A DNA stretch of 31,513 bases from Oscillospiraceae bacterium (GTDB lineage: Bacteria > Bacillota > Clostridia > Oscillospirales > Ruminococcaceae): positions 1-31,513 of the forward strand of contig CAAGJI010000022.1 in the NCBI GenBank assembly GCA_900770195.1, written 5' to 3'. This document shows positions 6,801 through 14,676 of this stretch, piece after piece. Below the pieces are notes generated by a model. That model was not told where the DNA came from and did no database searches. It saw only the letters and a program-made list of their open reading frames with translations. Each line of letters opens with the position of its first letter. The first letter of the stretch is position 1. Position numbers and translations under genes: made by a program.

Positions 6801-7949
6801 TTATTTACCCTCTTTCAATAAATTCTGAAATTTGTCATATATCTGATAATTATTAAGATCTTCATCATAATTTTCAAGAACTCTTTTTTTGGCATTTTTA
6901 CCGTATTTTTGCCTGAGTTCAGGATTATTTCCGAGTTTTTCCATTGCTTCCGCCAATTTGTCAGCATCTTTTGGAGGAACTGTAATCCCTGTTTCGCCAT
7001 CAACACTTACAAGCGGAACACCTGTAAAAAGACTTGTATTTATAACAGGTTTTTCATAAATCATAGCTTCAAGCTGAACAATTCCGAATGCTTCGCTGTT
7101 TTCAACAGACGGAAAAACAAAAACATCACAGTCACTGAAAGCTGAACGCAAATCATTATCGGATAATTTTCCCATAAAATGGACTTTTTCTTTCAAATTA
7201 TAACAAAGCACTTTGTTTTTCATCTCTTCTTCAAGAGTACCTGTGCCAACTATGAAAAGTTCAAAATTTTCCTTGCTTATCTTTGAAAAAGCATCTATAA
7301 GAACATCAATTCCTTTATAATAAACAAGTCTGCCGACAAACAAAAATTTAATGCTGTTTTTATTTGTTGAATTTCCTGTAAGAAGTTTTTCTGTTTCAGC
7401 GTTAAGATATTCTTCTGTGTTTATTCCATAAGGAATAACACAACATTTTTCTTTAAATTCAGGCAAAAACTTTGAACCGTCAATGTGATTCTGAGTTGCC
7501 ACAATTATAAGGTCCGCACGCTTTAAAAATTTCTTTAGAATTGGTTTATAAAAAAACAATAGCTTTTTCTGTTTAATAATATCACTATGCCACGATATAA
7601 CAACTTTACCTTTGTAATCTGACAAAAGACAAGCCACATCACCAAGCGGAAACGGAAGATGTATTTCCACTATATCCGCATTTTCAGCCATTTCTTTAAA
7701 TTTTTTTATAAATTGAAATGACAACGGACAAGAAAAATAAGTTCCAAGACTGCCTGCCCTGTAAACAGAAACATCGTTGACAATATCACATGTTGCCTTT
7801 CCTTTTTCCTGACAAACAAGAACTTTTACGTCACAATCCTCACGCTTTTGGAAATATTCGCTGTGGCTTTGTATAACGCTTTCAATTCCGCCTATATGCG
7901 GGTGATAAAACTTATTTACTTCAAGTATATGCAAAAAATCTTTACTCAT
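6801..7949 (-). CDS. GT4-family glycosyltransferase (second in operon)
   Basis: A 382-residue retaining GT-B glycosyltransferase. The N-terminal acceptor domain has the typical YHPHIGGIESVI glycine-rich loop, and the C-terminal donor domain contains KFLFVGRLVYYKGIDVLIDA and the E-x7-E motif in SEAFGIVQLEAM. GT4 enzymes transfer sugars from nucleotide donors to lipid-linked or cell-surface acceptors on the cytosolic membrane face. The gmd/rmd context suggests GDP-D-rhamnose or GDP-mannose as donor, which is inference. Its ATG overlaps the stop of the upstream GT4 gene (ATGA), so the two are translationally coupled. Confidence 0.9.
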   Translation of the reverse strand: MSKDFLHILEVNKFYHPHIGGIESVIQSHSEYFQKREDCDVKVLVCQEKGKATCDIVNDVSVYRAGSLGTYFSCPLSFQFIKKFKEMAENADIVEIHLPFPLGDVACLLSDYKGKVVISWHSDIIKQKKLLFFYKPILKKFLKRADLIIVATQNHIDGSKFLPEFKEKCCVIPYGINTEEYLNAETEKLLTGNSTNKNSIKFLFVGRLVYYKGIDVLIDAFSKISKENFELFIVGTGTLEEEMKNKVLCYNLKEKVHFMGKLSDNDLRSAFSDCDVFVFPSVENSEAFGIVQLEAMIYEKPVINTSLFTGVPLVSVDGETGITVPPKDADKLAEAMEKLGNNPELRQKYGKNAKKRVLENYDEDLNNYQIYDKFQNLLKEGK

Positions 7950-9124
7950 TTTTTATTACCCGACCTGAATATTTTGTCTGCCTCAACGTAAACATTATGA
8001 AGCTGTTTTGCAGATTTATCCCAGGTAAATCCCTTTGCACGTTCCATACCTTTTTGTGCAAGTTCTTTTCTTAGTTCAGGATTTGTGTATATTTTTTCAA
8101 GTCCATCCGCAATTGAATCAACACTGTCTGACTTTACGATAACACCGCAATCTCCAACAACTTCAGGAAGTGAAGCTGCATCTGAAACAACAACGGGAAC
8201 TCCGCAAGTCATAGCCTCAAGAGGAGGAAGTCCGAATCCTTCATAAACTGACGGAAAAACAAAAGCCTCAGCACCGCTTATAAGTGGACAAATATCTTCA
8301 TCATCAACATATCCTGTGAAAATAACATTATCTTTAAGACCTTGTTTTTCAGTTTCCTCAAATATTTTATCGTAAAGCCAGCCTTTTCCGCCTGCAAGAA
8401 CCATTTTCGGAATATCTTCACCTGCATATCTTCTCTTTAATTCCGCATAGGCATCTATAAGTCTGACAAGATTTTTTCTTGGTTCAAGTGTACCGAGATA
8501 AAGAAAATATTTGCTGTTTATTTCATATTTTTCAGAAACTTTCTGAATTACATTTTTATCTTCAATTTTTTTAAATCTTGAAAAGTCTACTCCGCAGTAA
8601 ACAACCCTTATTTTATCCTTGAATTTCGGGAAATATTTTATTATTTCAAATTTTGAAAATTCTGAATCTGTAACTATTAAAGTTGCCCTTTCCATTGACT
8701 TTTCAAGGCTTTTATTAAGAAGTGCAAGCGTTCTTTTGTTCATTGTTTCAGGATACGATTTATAAACCATATCATGAACAGTAACAACCGTTGCAGTATT
8801 TACTTTTGGCGGAACAATATAATTAAAAAAATGCGTAACATCGGCATCTTTTCCAAAAAACATACTGTATGGAACAGGTATATAATTCTGCATTATCCTG
8901 TAGCCGAGTCCTGAAAAAAATGCTTTCTGATATGTTGCATTTTCGCCTAAATAAGGAGATAATCTTTCAACTTTCGTATGAGGTGTCCTCACTGAAAAAA
9001 ACTGAAAAATATATTTATCATTTTTATAAAGTTTTGCAAGTGATTTAACCTGCCCTGCCTGACAGTATCCTATACCGGTCATTCTGTCGGCTATCAGCGG
9101 AACAGAATCAAAAGCTATACGCAT
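7946..9124 (-). CDS. GT4-family glycosyltransferase (first in operon)
   Basis: A 392-residue GT-B enzyme similar in layout to mannosyl/rhamnosyltransferases of O-antigen and exopolysaccharide loci. It has the N-terminal loop RMTGIGYCQAGQV, the inter-domain YLGTLEPRKNLVRLIDA block and the donor-site motif YEGFGLPPLEAM with both glutamates of the E-x7-E pair, followed by VVVSDAASLPEVVGD. No signal peptide or membrane helix is seen, so it should act at the cytosolic face. AAGGAG at 9133-9138 lies 8 nt before the ATG. The 82-nt gap upstream holds a hairpin that could set its level relative to gmd. Confidence 0.92.
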   Translation of the reverse strand: MRIAFDSVPLIADRMTGIGYCQAGQVKSLAKLYKNDKYIFQFFSVRTPHTKVERLSPYLGENATYQKAFFSGLGYRIMQNYIPVPYSMFFGKDADVTHFFNYIVPPKVNTATVVTVHDMVYKSYPETMNKRTLALLNKSLEKSMERATLIVTDSEFSKFEIIKYFPKFKDKIRVVYCGVDFSRFKKIEDKNVIQKVSEKYEINSKYFLYLGTLEPRKNLVRLIDAYAELKRRYAGEDIPKMVLAGGKGWLYDKIFEETEKQGLKDNVIFTGYVDDEDICPLISGAEAFVFPSVYEGFGLPPLEAMTCGVPVVVSDAASLPEVVGDCGVIVKSDSVDSIADGLEKIYTNPELRKELAQKGMERAKGFTWDKSAKQLHNVYVEADKIFRSGNKK

Positions 9125-9158
9125 AAATTTTTCTCCTTAAATATGTTTTAATAAACAA

Positions 9159-9189
9159 AAGAGGCCGCCGCAATGCAGCAAAACCTCTT
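9159..9189 (-). terminator. Hairpin between gmd and the GT4 genes (possible partial terminator)
   Basis: On the - strand AAGAGG (9184-9189) pairs with CCTCTT (9159-9164), with an inner GCTGC/GCGGC stem. Only a broken T-run follows (TTTTGTTT). Since the downstream genes clearly belong to the operon, this looks like a partial terminator or mRNA-processing barrier that keeps gmd more abundant. Confidence 0.5.
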
Positions 9190-9206
9190 CTGATTCCATA
9201 GCAATC

Positions 9207-10241
9207 TTATCTTATAGAAGAGATTTTGATTTCTCTTTCAACAATAGCCATATCATTCTTGACCATTCTTTCAACGAGTTCAGCAAAAGGAATTTCTCTC
9301 TTCCAGCCAAGAACAGATTCAGCCTTTGCAGGGTTGCCAAGAAGCACATCAACTTCAGCCGGTCTGAAGAATTTAGGATTAACTCTTACAACGACCTTAC
9401 CTGTTGCCTTGTCTGTACCTGTTTCATCCATTCCTTCGCCGTTCCATTCAATTTCAATGCCTGCCGCCTTGAAAGCTGTTTCAGCAAATTCTCTTACTGT
9501 TCTTGTTTCATTTGTTGCAATAACATAATCATCAGGCTTGTCCTGCTGAAGCATAAGCCACATTGCCCTTACATAGTCCTTTGAGTGACCCCAGTCACGT
9601 TTTGAACTAAGGTTTCCAAGATATACGCAATCCTGAAGACCGTGCTTTATTCTGCAAACTGCGTCTGTTATTTTTCTTGTAACAAATTCAAGACCTCTTC
9701 TTTCAGATTCGTGATTGAAAAGGATACCTGAACAAGCAAACAAACCATAGCTTTCTCTGTAATTTTTTGTTATCCAGTGACCATAAAGCTTTGCAACTCC
9801 ATATGGGCTTCTTGGATAAAAAGGTGTCTTTTCTGTCTGTGGCATTTCCTGAACAAGTCCGAACATTTCAGATGTTGAAGCCTGATAGAAACGACATTCA
9901 GGTTTAACATTTCTTATTGCTTCAAGCATATTTGTAACGCCGAGTGCATCTATTTCAGCAGTCGCAAGAGGCTGTTCCCAGCTTGTTGCAACGAAACTCT
10001 GTGCAGCAAGATTATAAACTTCATCAGCCTGTGAAATTTTCATTGCATTTATAAGTGAAATTTCATCAGTCATATCAGCATATATAAAGTGAATTTTTTC
10101 CTTTATATGGTCAACATTGCCGTAATCAACAACGCTTTTTCTTCTCATAATGCCATAAACTTCATATCCTTTTTCAAGAAGAAGTTCTGCAAGATAAGAA
10201 CCGTCCTGACCTGTAATACCTGTAATAAGTGCATGTTTCAT
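9207..10241 (-). CDS. gmd: GDP-mannose 4,6-dehydratase
   Basis: A 344-residue extended SDR enzyme converting GDP-D-mannose to GDP-4-dehydro-6-deoxy-D-mannose, the shared precursor of GDP-D-rhamnose, GDP-L-fucose and related sugars. It shows the NADP site TGITGQDGSYL at 7-17, the catalytic T123/E125 block in QASTSEMFG, and Y147-x3-K151 in SPYGVAKLYG. The NHESERRG and RDWGHSKDYV blocks are characteristic of Gmd. Length is normal. AAGGAG ends 9 nt before the ATG. It lies 23 nt after the sugar transferase gene and upstream of the rmd-like gene, which defines the pathway branch. Confidence 0.95.
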   Translation of the reverse strand: MKHALITGITGQDGSYLAELLLEKGYEVYGIMRRKSVVDYGNVDHIKEKIHFIYADMTDEISLINAMKISQADEVYNLAAQSFVATSWEQPLATAEIDALGVTNMLEAIRNVKPECRFYQASTSEMFGLVQEMPQTEKTPFYPRSPYGVAKLYGHWITKNYRESYGLFACSGILFNHESERRGLEFVTRKITDAVCRIKHGLQDCVYLGNLSSKRDWGHSKDYVRAMWLMLQQDKPDDYVIATNETRTVREFAETAFKAAGIEIEWNGEGMDETGTDKATGKVVVRVNPKFFRPAEVDVLLGNPAKAESVLGWKREIPFAELVERMVKNDMAIVEREIKISSIR

Positions 10242-10264
10242 AATAAAAAAACTCCTTTGGAAAT

Positions 10265-11671
10265 TTATTTTTTATTTTTGTTTTTAAACTTTTTTCTCTC
10301 CTTCTGCTTTGTTGATTTTTCATTAATATCGTGCAGAATAACCGATGTTTCAGCATTGTTTTTAGGAGGAAAGAACACCGTTTTAAGTGTCATAAGTATT
10401 ATTTGCAAATCCCATATAAAAGAATAATTTTCAATATACATAAGATCCATTTTAAGTTTGTCATAAGGTGTTGTGTCATAAAGACCTATGACTTGTGCAT
10501 AGCCTGTAAGACCTGCTTTGACGTGAAGTCTGAAATGAAAGTCAGGAATAGTCTTTTCATACTCCTCACATAGTTCAGGACGTTCAGGACGAGGACCGAC
10601 TATTGACATATCACCTTTTATAATGTTGATTATCTGAGGTATCTCATCAAGTCTGCAAGCCCTCAGAAATTTGCCGACAGGCGTAATTCTTGAATCGTGT
10701 TCTGATGCAAGAACCGCACCATGCTTTTCAGCGTTTACTATCATACTGCGGAATTTGTAAACATAAAATCTTTTTCCGCCCATTGTAAGTCTTTCCTGTT
10801 TATAAAAAACAGGACCGCCATCATAAAGTTTTATAACAATTGGAATTATTATAAATGCAGGAATAAAAATTATTCCCATTATTATTGCCACAAGCAAATC
10901 AAAAGTACGTTTAAAAAGTTTTTGTTCAAATGTAAGACCGTAATTTCTGCACACAAGCAAAGGTGTGTCAAAAAGTCTTACATCATCTGCACCTCTTAAA
11001 ATAATATCTGTTATTTCAGGTGAAACATAAACTCTCATTTTATGCGAATAACAATATTTCATAAGTTCGCTTCTGTAATCAAACGGAATATCACAGATAA
11101 TAACACCTTCATATTTCATTATCTGACGTTTTATTTCAATAAGGTCTTCATCAAATTTAATCGATTCACATATAATATACTTGTCTATACGCATACTCAT
11201 TTTTAAAACAAGTTCCGCTGCATCTCTGCTGCCATAAACAACGATAAGCCGCCTTGGAGGGTATATTTTAAAATAGACCTTATTTGAAAGAAATATCCAG
11301 AAAAGCAGCACCAGAACATCAGCTGTTGTCAGCCATATCATAGGCATAAGCCCGAGAAAATGTCTTGCAACAAGGCATATTACAAAATAAGATACTGCAT
11401 TTGAACAAACTATCGCTATCAGCTGAGAATAAAACATATCTGTTTTTTTCAGATAACCGATTTTCAAAGCACCATAGACTTTGAAAAAAAGATATGTTAT
11501 AACAGCATTGATAAGTATGAGAACCCAGTTTCCACGTCTGTAAAAAGGAAACATAATAGCATCTTTGTAGCAAAACATCCAGACAAATGCAAAATTAAGA
11601 CAAAGCACAGCCACAAGAATTACAGACGAAAGAAAAGAGATTACTCTTTTGTATTGATCTTTTGAATTCAT
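10265..11671 (-). CDS. Polyprenyl-phosphate sugar-1-phosphate transferase (WbaP/WcaJ-like)
   Basis: A 468-residue membrane protein that would start a lipid-linked glycan by moving a hexose-1-phosphate from a nucleotide sugar to undecaprenyl phosphate. The N-terminal half has four or five membrane helices and a CoA-binding-like domain (LIVVYGSRDAAELVL). A re-entrant helix near residue 280 precedes the conserved catalytic domain (PF02397), seen in GGPVFYKQERL, FRSM, the RLDEIPQIINI block with the catalytic Asp-Glu and SIVGPRPERPE. The C-terminal tail is unusually basic (KQKERKKFKNKNKK). The ribosome site before ATG 11671 is poor (GGGCTTGAT). It is the first gene of the operon, behind a consensus promoter and a structured leader. 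Confidence 0.93.
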   Translation of the reverse strand: MNSKDQYKRVISFLSSVILVAVLCLNFAFVWMFCYKDAIMFPFYRRGNWVLILINAVITYLFFKVYGALKIGYLKKTDMFYSQLIAIVCSNAVSYFVICLVARHFLGLMPMIWLTTADVLVLLFWIFLSNKVYFKIYPPRRLIVVYGSRDAAELVLKMSMRIDKYIICESIKFDEDLIEIKRQIMKYEGVIICDIPFDYRSELMKYCYSHKMRVYVSPEITDIILRGADDVRLFDTPLLVCRNYGLTFEQKLFKRTFDLLVAIIMGIIFIPAFIIIPIVIKLYDGGPVFYKQERLTMGGKRFYVYKFRSMIVNAEKHGAVLASEHDSRITPVGKFLRACRLDEIPQIINIIKGDMSIVGPRPERPELCEEYEKTIPDFHFRLHVKAGLTGYAQVIGLYDTTPYDKLKMDLMYIENYSFIWDLQIILMTLKTVFFPPKNNAETSVILHDINEKSTKQKERKKFKNKNKK

Positions 11672-11698
11672 ATCAAGCCCGATTTCATTTATTTTAAT

Positions 11699-11740
11699 GC
11701 TTTTTGAACCTGTTTAAAAACATTTCTTTACTCAAAAAGC
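11699..11740 (-). promoter_or_regulatory. Stem-loop at the 5' end of the glycan-operon leader
   Basis: GCTTTTTGA (reading from 11740 on the - strand) pairs perfectly with TCAAAAAGC ending at 11699, nine base pairs, with an inner TGTTT/AAACA stem. The predicted transcription start near 11746 puts this hairpin almost at the mRNA 5' end. It may protect the transcript or affect the weak ribosome site downstream. Confidence 0.5.
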
Positions 11741-11752
11741 AAATCACATATT

Positions 11753-11781
11753 ATTATACCAAACATATTTATACTTGTCAA
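11753..11781 (-). promoter_or_regulatory. Promoter of the glycan operon
   Basis: Perfect TTGACA (11781-11776) and TATAAT (11758-11753) with a 17-bp spacer and an extended TGG before the -10 box. It lies just after the end of the pspA operon, so read-through from that operon is also possible. Confidence 0.88.
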
Positions 11782-11802
11782 TAACAAATTAAAACAAAAA
11801 TA

Positions 11803-12192
11803 TTAAACAATATTTCTTAAAATATAATAAGGAATCAAAACTGCAAACAAAGCAATAATAACTTTCTGCCTGCTTACAACCTGCACCACTTTTACGCCTG
11901 CTTTTTTCAGCACAAAACAATAATAGTAAAAAAGAAAGCAGCATACCAAAAGCGGTATAGTTATATTATAACCAAAAGCCTTGATAAAATGCCCTTTAAG
12001 CAATGCTGTAACGCATCTTGTATTTCCGCATCCCGGGCATAATATTCCGTATTTTTCATATATAATGCATTTTTCAAAATGGTCAGAAAGACCAACAAGC
12101 ATATCCGAAACCAAATATAAAATAATATAAAAAACAACCGGCAAAACCGCAAGAAGTGCAATTTTAAAATATTTAAAAATTTTAGAATCCAT
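11803..12192 (-). CDS. DUF2752 family membrane protein
   Basis: A 129-residue protein with membrane helices at about residues 9-34, 72-95 and 110-127. Between the first two is the hallmark CPGCGNTR at 52-59 followed by LLKGH, which defines the DUF2752 family; the two cysteines suggest a metal or redox site. No function is established for the family. I start at ATG 12192, overlapping the end of the preceding gene by 11 nt, because the longer reading needs a TTG start without a ribosome site. It is the last gene of the pspA operon. Only a weak A/T hairpin follows, so transcripts may continue into the glycan operon. Confidence 0.82.
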   Translation of the reverse strand: MDSKIFKYFKIALLAVLPVVFYIILYLVSDMLVGLSDHFEKCIIYEKYGILCPGCGNTRCVTALLKGHFIKAFGYNITIPLLVCCFLFYYYCFVLKKAGVKVVQVVSRQKVIIALFAVLIPYYILRNIV

Positions 12193-12499
12193 AATTGTTA
12201 ATATTTGAATTATCAGAACTGAATTTTCCAAGAAAATCAGTTACTGCCGAAATTGCAGCAAAATTAAAACCTGCCGCCAAAACAGCAACACATATTGCAG
12301 CAGCCGCAAGACCTTTTCTTCCGCCTGATACCATAGCTGTTATGGCAAGAATTACTGCAAGAGCCGCAAAAACAAGCCCCACAACTCTTACACAGCATAA
12401 AATGCAGGATATAACGCCAAATACAATGGCAATAAAAGAAAGCATATCCGCCTGTTTCTTTTTTTCTTCAGTTGTTTTTTCTTTTCTTCTTTTCTTCAT
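12182..12499 (-). CDS. Small three-helix membrane protein, DUF4190-like
   Basis: A 105-residue protein with a highly charged start (KKRRKEKTTEEKKKQ) and three hydrophobic segments near residues 19-37, 41-58 and 65-90. The pattern VFGVISCILCC, then GLVFAALAVILAITAM, then GRKGLAAAAICVAVLAAG resembles DUF4190 proteins; this is a pattern judgement, not a search result. The function is unknown. ATG 12499 has AGAGG six nt upstream; an adjacent ATG at 12502 is closer to it. It is translationally overlapped with the DUF2752 gene and lies in the pspA operon, suggesting a role at the membrane under envelope stress. Confidence 0.72.
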   Translation of the reverse strand: MKKRRKEKTTEEKKKQADMLSFIAIVFGVISCILCCVRVVGLVFAALAVILAITAMVSGGRKGLAAAAICVAVLAAGFNFAAISAVTDFLGKFSSDNSNINNYGF

Positions 12500-12565
12500 C
12501 ATTTTCCTCTTTATCAAAACAAGGAGACATTTCTGCCTCCTTATGAATTATTATTTTAACAGGCA

Positions 12566-12721
12566 TTAAAGACCGCATTCATCATAATCGCTCCACTTTT
12601 CCTCGTGACGCTGATTGCTTATAACACGCATAACAATATACGCAACTGAACCAAGTGCAAGGAAAATAGCTGCCGCAACAGTCAAAACTCTGAATGCAAG
12701 AGATTTATTTTTATCTTCCAT
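12566..12721 (-). CDS. 51-residue single-helix membrane protein after pspA
   Basis: A short gene that length cut-offs easily miss. It encodes 51 residues: a charged start (MEDKNKSLAF), one strong membrane helix at about 12-33 (LTVAAAIFLALGSVAYIVM), and a polar tail (SNQRHEEKWSDYDECGL). A strong GGAGGT ribosome site lies 6 nt before ATG 12721 and 23 nt separate it from the pspA stop codon. The topology is like small Psp/Lia partners that anchor PspA, but I see no sequence match to PspB, PspC or LiaI. Position, ribosome site and helix together make it a real gene; its role as a membrane anchor for PspA is inference. Confidence 0.75.
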   Translation of the reverse strand: MEDKNKSLAFRVLTVAAAIFLALGSVAYIVMRVISNQRHEEKWSDYDECGL

Positions 12722-12744
12722 AACAATTTACCTCCGCTTATAAA

Positions 12745-13437
12745 TCAGTTTTTATCCATTTCAAGCTGATTGCCGTTCATTTCGTTCATAAGACGCTGAA
12801 GTTCCGCATCAACCTTTGCATCATTTTCAAGTTTTTCAAAAGTATCAGCATTCTGCATATTGCCTGAACCTGAAATTTCTGCAAAAGCGTCAGCTTCAGC
12901 TTCTTTTCTTGCAATTTTTTCTTCCATTCTGTTGAATTTTTCAAAAGAATTGTCTGTATTAAGTGAACCCGATGTCTTTGCAAGATTTTTCTTTGTATCA
13001 GCCATCTGAGCCCTTGCGATAAGCATAGCTTCTCTGCTTTTTGCTTCATCAAGTTTCTGTTTAAGGGAATCAACCTGCATTTTAATTGTGTTTACCTGAG
13101 CAGTAATATCTTCGCACATTTTTGAATACTGTTCAACCTGTGCATCTGTTTTAACTTTATTTGAAAGAGCTGACTTTGCAAGTTCAGTATTACCTGATGC
13201 TAAAGCAGCTTTTGCCTTGCTTTCCCAATCAGCTGACTGTTTAACAGCGTTTTCATACTGACGCTGAGTCATTCTCTGGCTTGCAAGTGCCTTTCCATAT
13301 GCTTCTGTTGCTTCCTGAACGTCAGACTGCAAATCACGTATGATCTGTTTTACCATCTTTTCAGGGTCTTCCGCCTTATCTATAAGGTCGTTTATATTTG
13401 ATTTTAAAATATCGCTTATTCTCTGAAAAATACCCAT
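12745..13437 (-). CDS. pspA: PspA/IM30 (Vipp1) family envelope-stress protein
   Basis: A 230-residue, almost wholly helical protein. The opening MGIFQRISDILKSNINDLID, followed by AEDPEKMVKQIIRDL, is the family's amphipathic membrane-binding helix and first coiled-coil segment; long coiled-coil follows to about residue 170, with EEKIARKEAEADAFAEI near the end. PspA proteins form ESCRT-III-like oligomers that bind and repair the cytoplasmic membrane. Length is close to the usual 220-230. ATG 13437 lies 8 nt after a GGAGG site; an upstream reading would start inside that site. It heads a four-gene operon of small membrane proteins behind a consensus promoter. No PspF-type or LiaRS regulator is present in the window. 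Confidence 0.93.
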   Translation of the reverse strand: MGIFQRISDILKSNINDLIDKAEDPEKMVKQIIRDLQSDVQEATEAYGKALASQRMTQRQYENAVKQSADWESKAKAALASGNTELAKSALSNKVKTDAQVEQYSKMCEDITAQVNTIKMQVDSLKQKLDEAKSREAMLIARAQMADTKKNLAKTSGSLNTDNSFEKFNRMEEKIARKEAEADAFAEISGSGNMQNADTFEKLENDAKVDAELQRLMNEMNGNQLEMDKN

Positions 13438-13472
13438 TTTTAAGTCCTCCATTGAGTTTTAAATATAAGTCA

Positions 13473-13501
13473 ATTATACACTATTTAATTAATTATGTCA
13501 A
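13473..13501 (-). promoter_or_regulatory. Promoter of the pspA operon
   Basis: Perfect TTGACA (13501-13496) and TATAAT (13478-13473) with a 17-bp spacer. The start is expected near 13466, 28 nt before the ATG. The boxes are pure sigma-A consensus, so regulation would need a repressor or an extra factor not visible here. Confidence 0.85.
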
Positions 13502-13527
13502 GAGAATTCATCAGAATTTCACGTAAA

Positions 13528-14661
13528 TCAATTTCTCACTTCATCGGTAGGTGTACAAAAATCGCACCACAAACCATTTTTACCCAAGTTCCCTGTTTCC
13601 ATTTCATAAACTTTGCCATTTATAACTATTTCAGTCCAGAAATGCTGTGTTCTGCTTCCGTCAGGGAAATTTATCCAGCCCTGAACAAGGTAAACATCAT
13701 CATAACCAAGATAAACCATCATTTCAGCCAAAGCACCATTATACTGAACGCACTGTCCGAGTTTATGGTCAAAAATCGCTTCAGCATTACCCCAGCCGCC
13801 TTTCATAATAGCGTCCCATTTTTCACCAACATATGCATAATCAACTTCTGTATGAATCCATGCAAGTGTGTAAGCGATTTTCTGCTGAGGTGTCCAGTTG
13901 CTTTTGAAATGAGAATTTGCAAATTTTTCAATTGCCGCTCTTTCCCTTTTTGAAATTGAAACGGCTTTTCTTGAGATCCAGTCAGATGTCTGTTCATTAA
14001 ACGACCAATATTTTCCTGATGTATTTGTTCTTTGTGCAAGATTGAAATCTGACTCATCTATTACTTTCTGAAGATCGTGTTCAACATCAAAATATCTTTC
14101 TGTTTCCTTATATTCAGTTGCACCATTTGAATACATAGCACGTATTCTGAATTTATATCCCTGAAAACCGCCTGCAAACTCATACTTCTGACTTGTATAT
14201 GATGATTGACTTGAATCTGAAATTGAAGCAATGTTGCCCCATTCCCCATAGTAAGGGTCATAACAGTCTATTTCATATCCCGAACAGGTTATAGGAAACC
14301 AGTTTATTGTAACATTGTCATCTGAAAAATTAACTGAAGTAACAGATGTATACATTCCACCGCCTGTATAAGCAAGCCAGTCAGCATAATCTTTCAATAT
14401 CTTAACAGCATCTTTTGCATCAATTTCGCTGTCGCCATTAGCATCTGCCGAATTTTTGTCTATATCAATCGCTGCACCTGCAAGCGAACCAGCATAATAC
14501 TGAAGTATTTTTACCGCATCAACTGAATCTGCTTTTCCGTCATCGTTTACATCTCCCGAAACTGCCGCCTTAACATTCACAGGAACAAATGTAAGCATTG
14601 ACGCACCCATCGCAGCTGTACATAAAACAGCTGTTATTTTTTTAAGAATTTTTAATTTCAT
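13528..14661 (-). CDS. Secreted dockerin protein with FN3-like and transglutaminase-like domains
   Basis: A 377-residue secreted protein. Residues 1-32 form a signal peptide (cleavage after VKA). A complete two-repeat dockerin follows at 36-96: the calcium loops DVNDDGKADSVD and DANGDSEIDAKD both have acidic or Asn residues at positions 1, 3, 5, 9 and 12. Residues about 103-200 look like a fibronectin III domain (VTINWFPI, YKFRIRAMYSNG). The C-terminal part is a transglutaminase-like/cysteine-peptidase fold with C304 (GQCVQYN), H340 (QHFWTEI) and E355 (YEMETGN) at the expected spacing; the third residue is Glu, where Asp is usual. Dockerins plug enzymes into scaffoldin cohesins, so it may modify or cleave proteins at the cell surface. 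ATG 14661 lies 9 nt after GGAG; it follows the PF06541 gene by 15 nt. Confidence 0.9.
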   Translation of the reverse strand: MKLKILKKITAVLCTAAMGASMLTFVPVNVKAAVSGDVNDDGKADSVDAVKILQYYAGSLAGAAIDIDKNSADANGDSEIDAKDAVKILKDYADWLAYTGGGMYTSVTSVNFSDDNVTINWFPITCSGYEIDCYDPYYGEWGNIASISDSSQSSYTSQKYEFAGGFQGYKFRIRAMYSNGATEYKETERYFDVEHDLQKVIDESDFNLAQRTNTSGKYWSFNEQTSDWISRKAVSISKRERAAIEKFANSHFKSNWTPQQKIAYTLAWIHTEVDYAYVGEKWDAIMKGGWGNAEAIFDHKLGQCVQYNGALAEMMVYLGYDDVYLVQGWINFPDGSRTQHFWTEIVINGKVYEMETGNLGKNGLWCDFCTPTDEVRN

Positions 14662-14676
14662 AATTTTAAACTCCAA

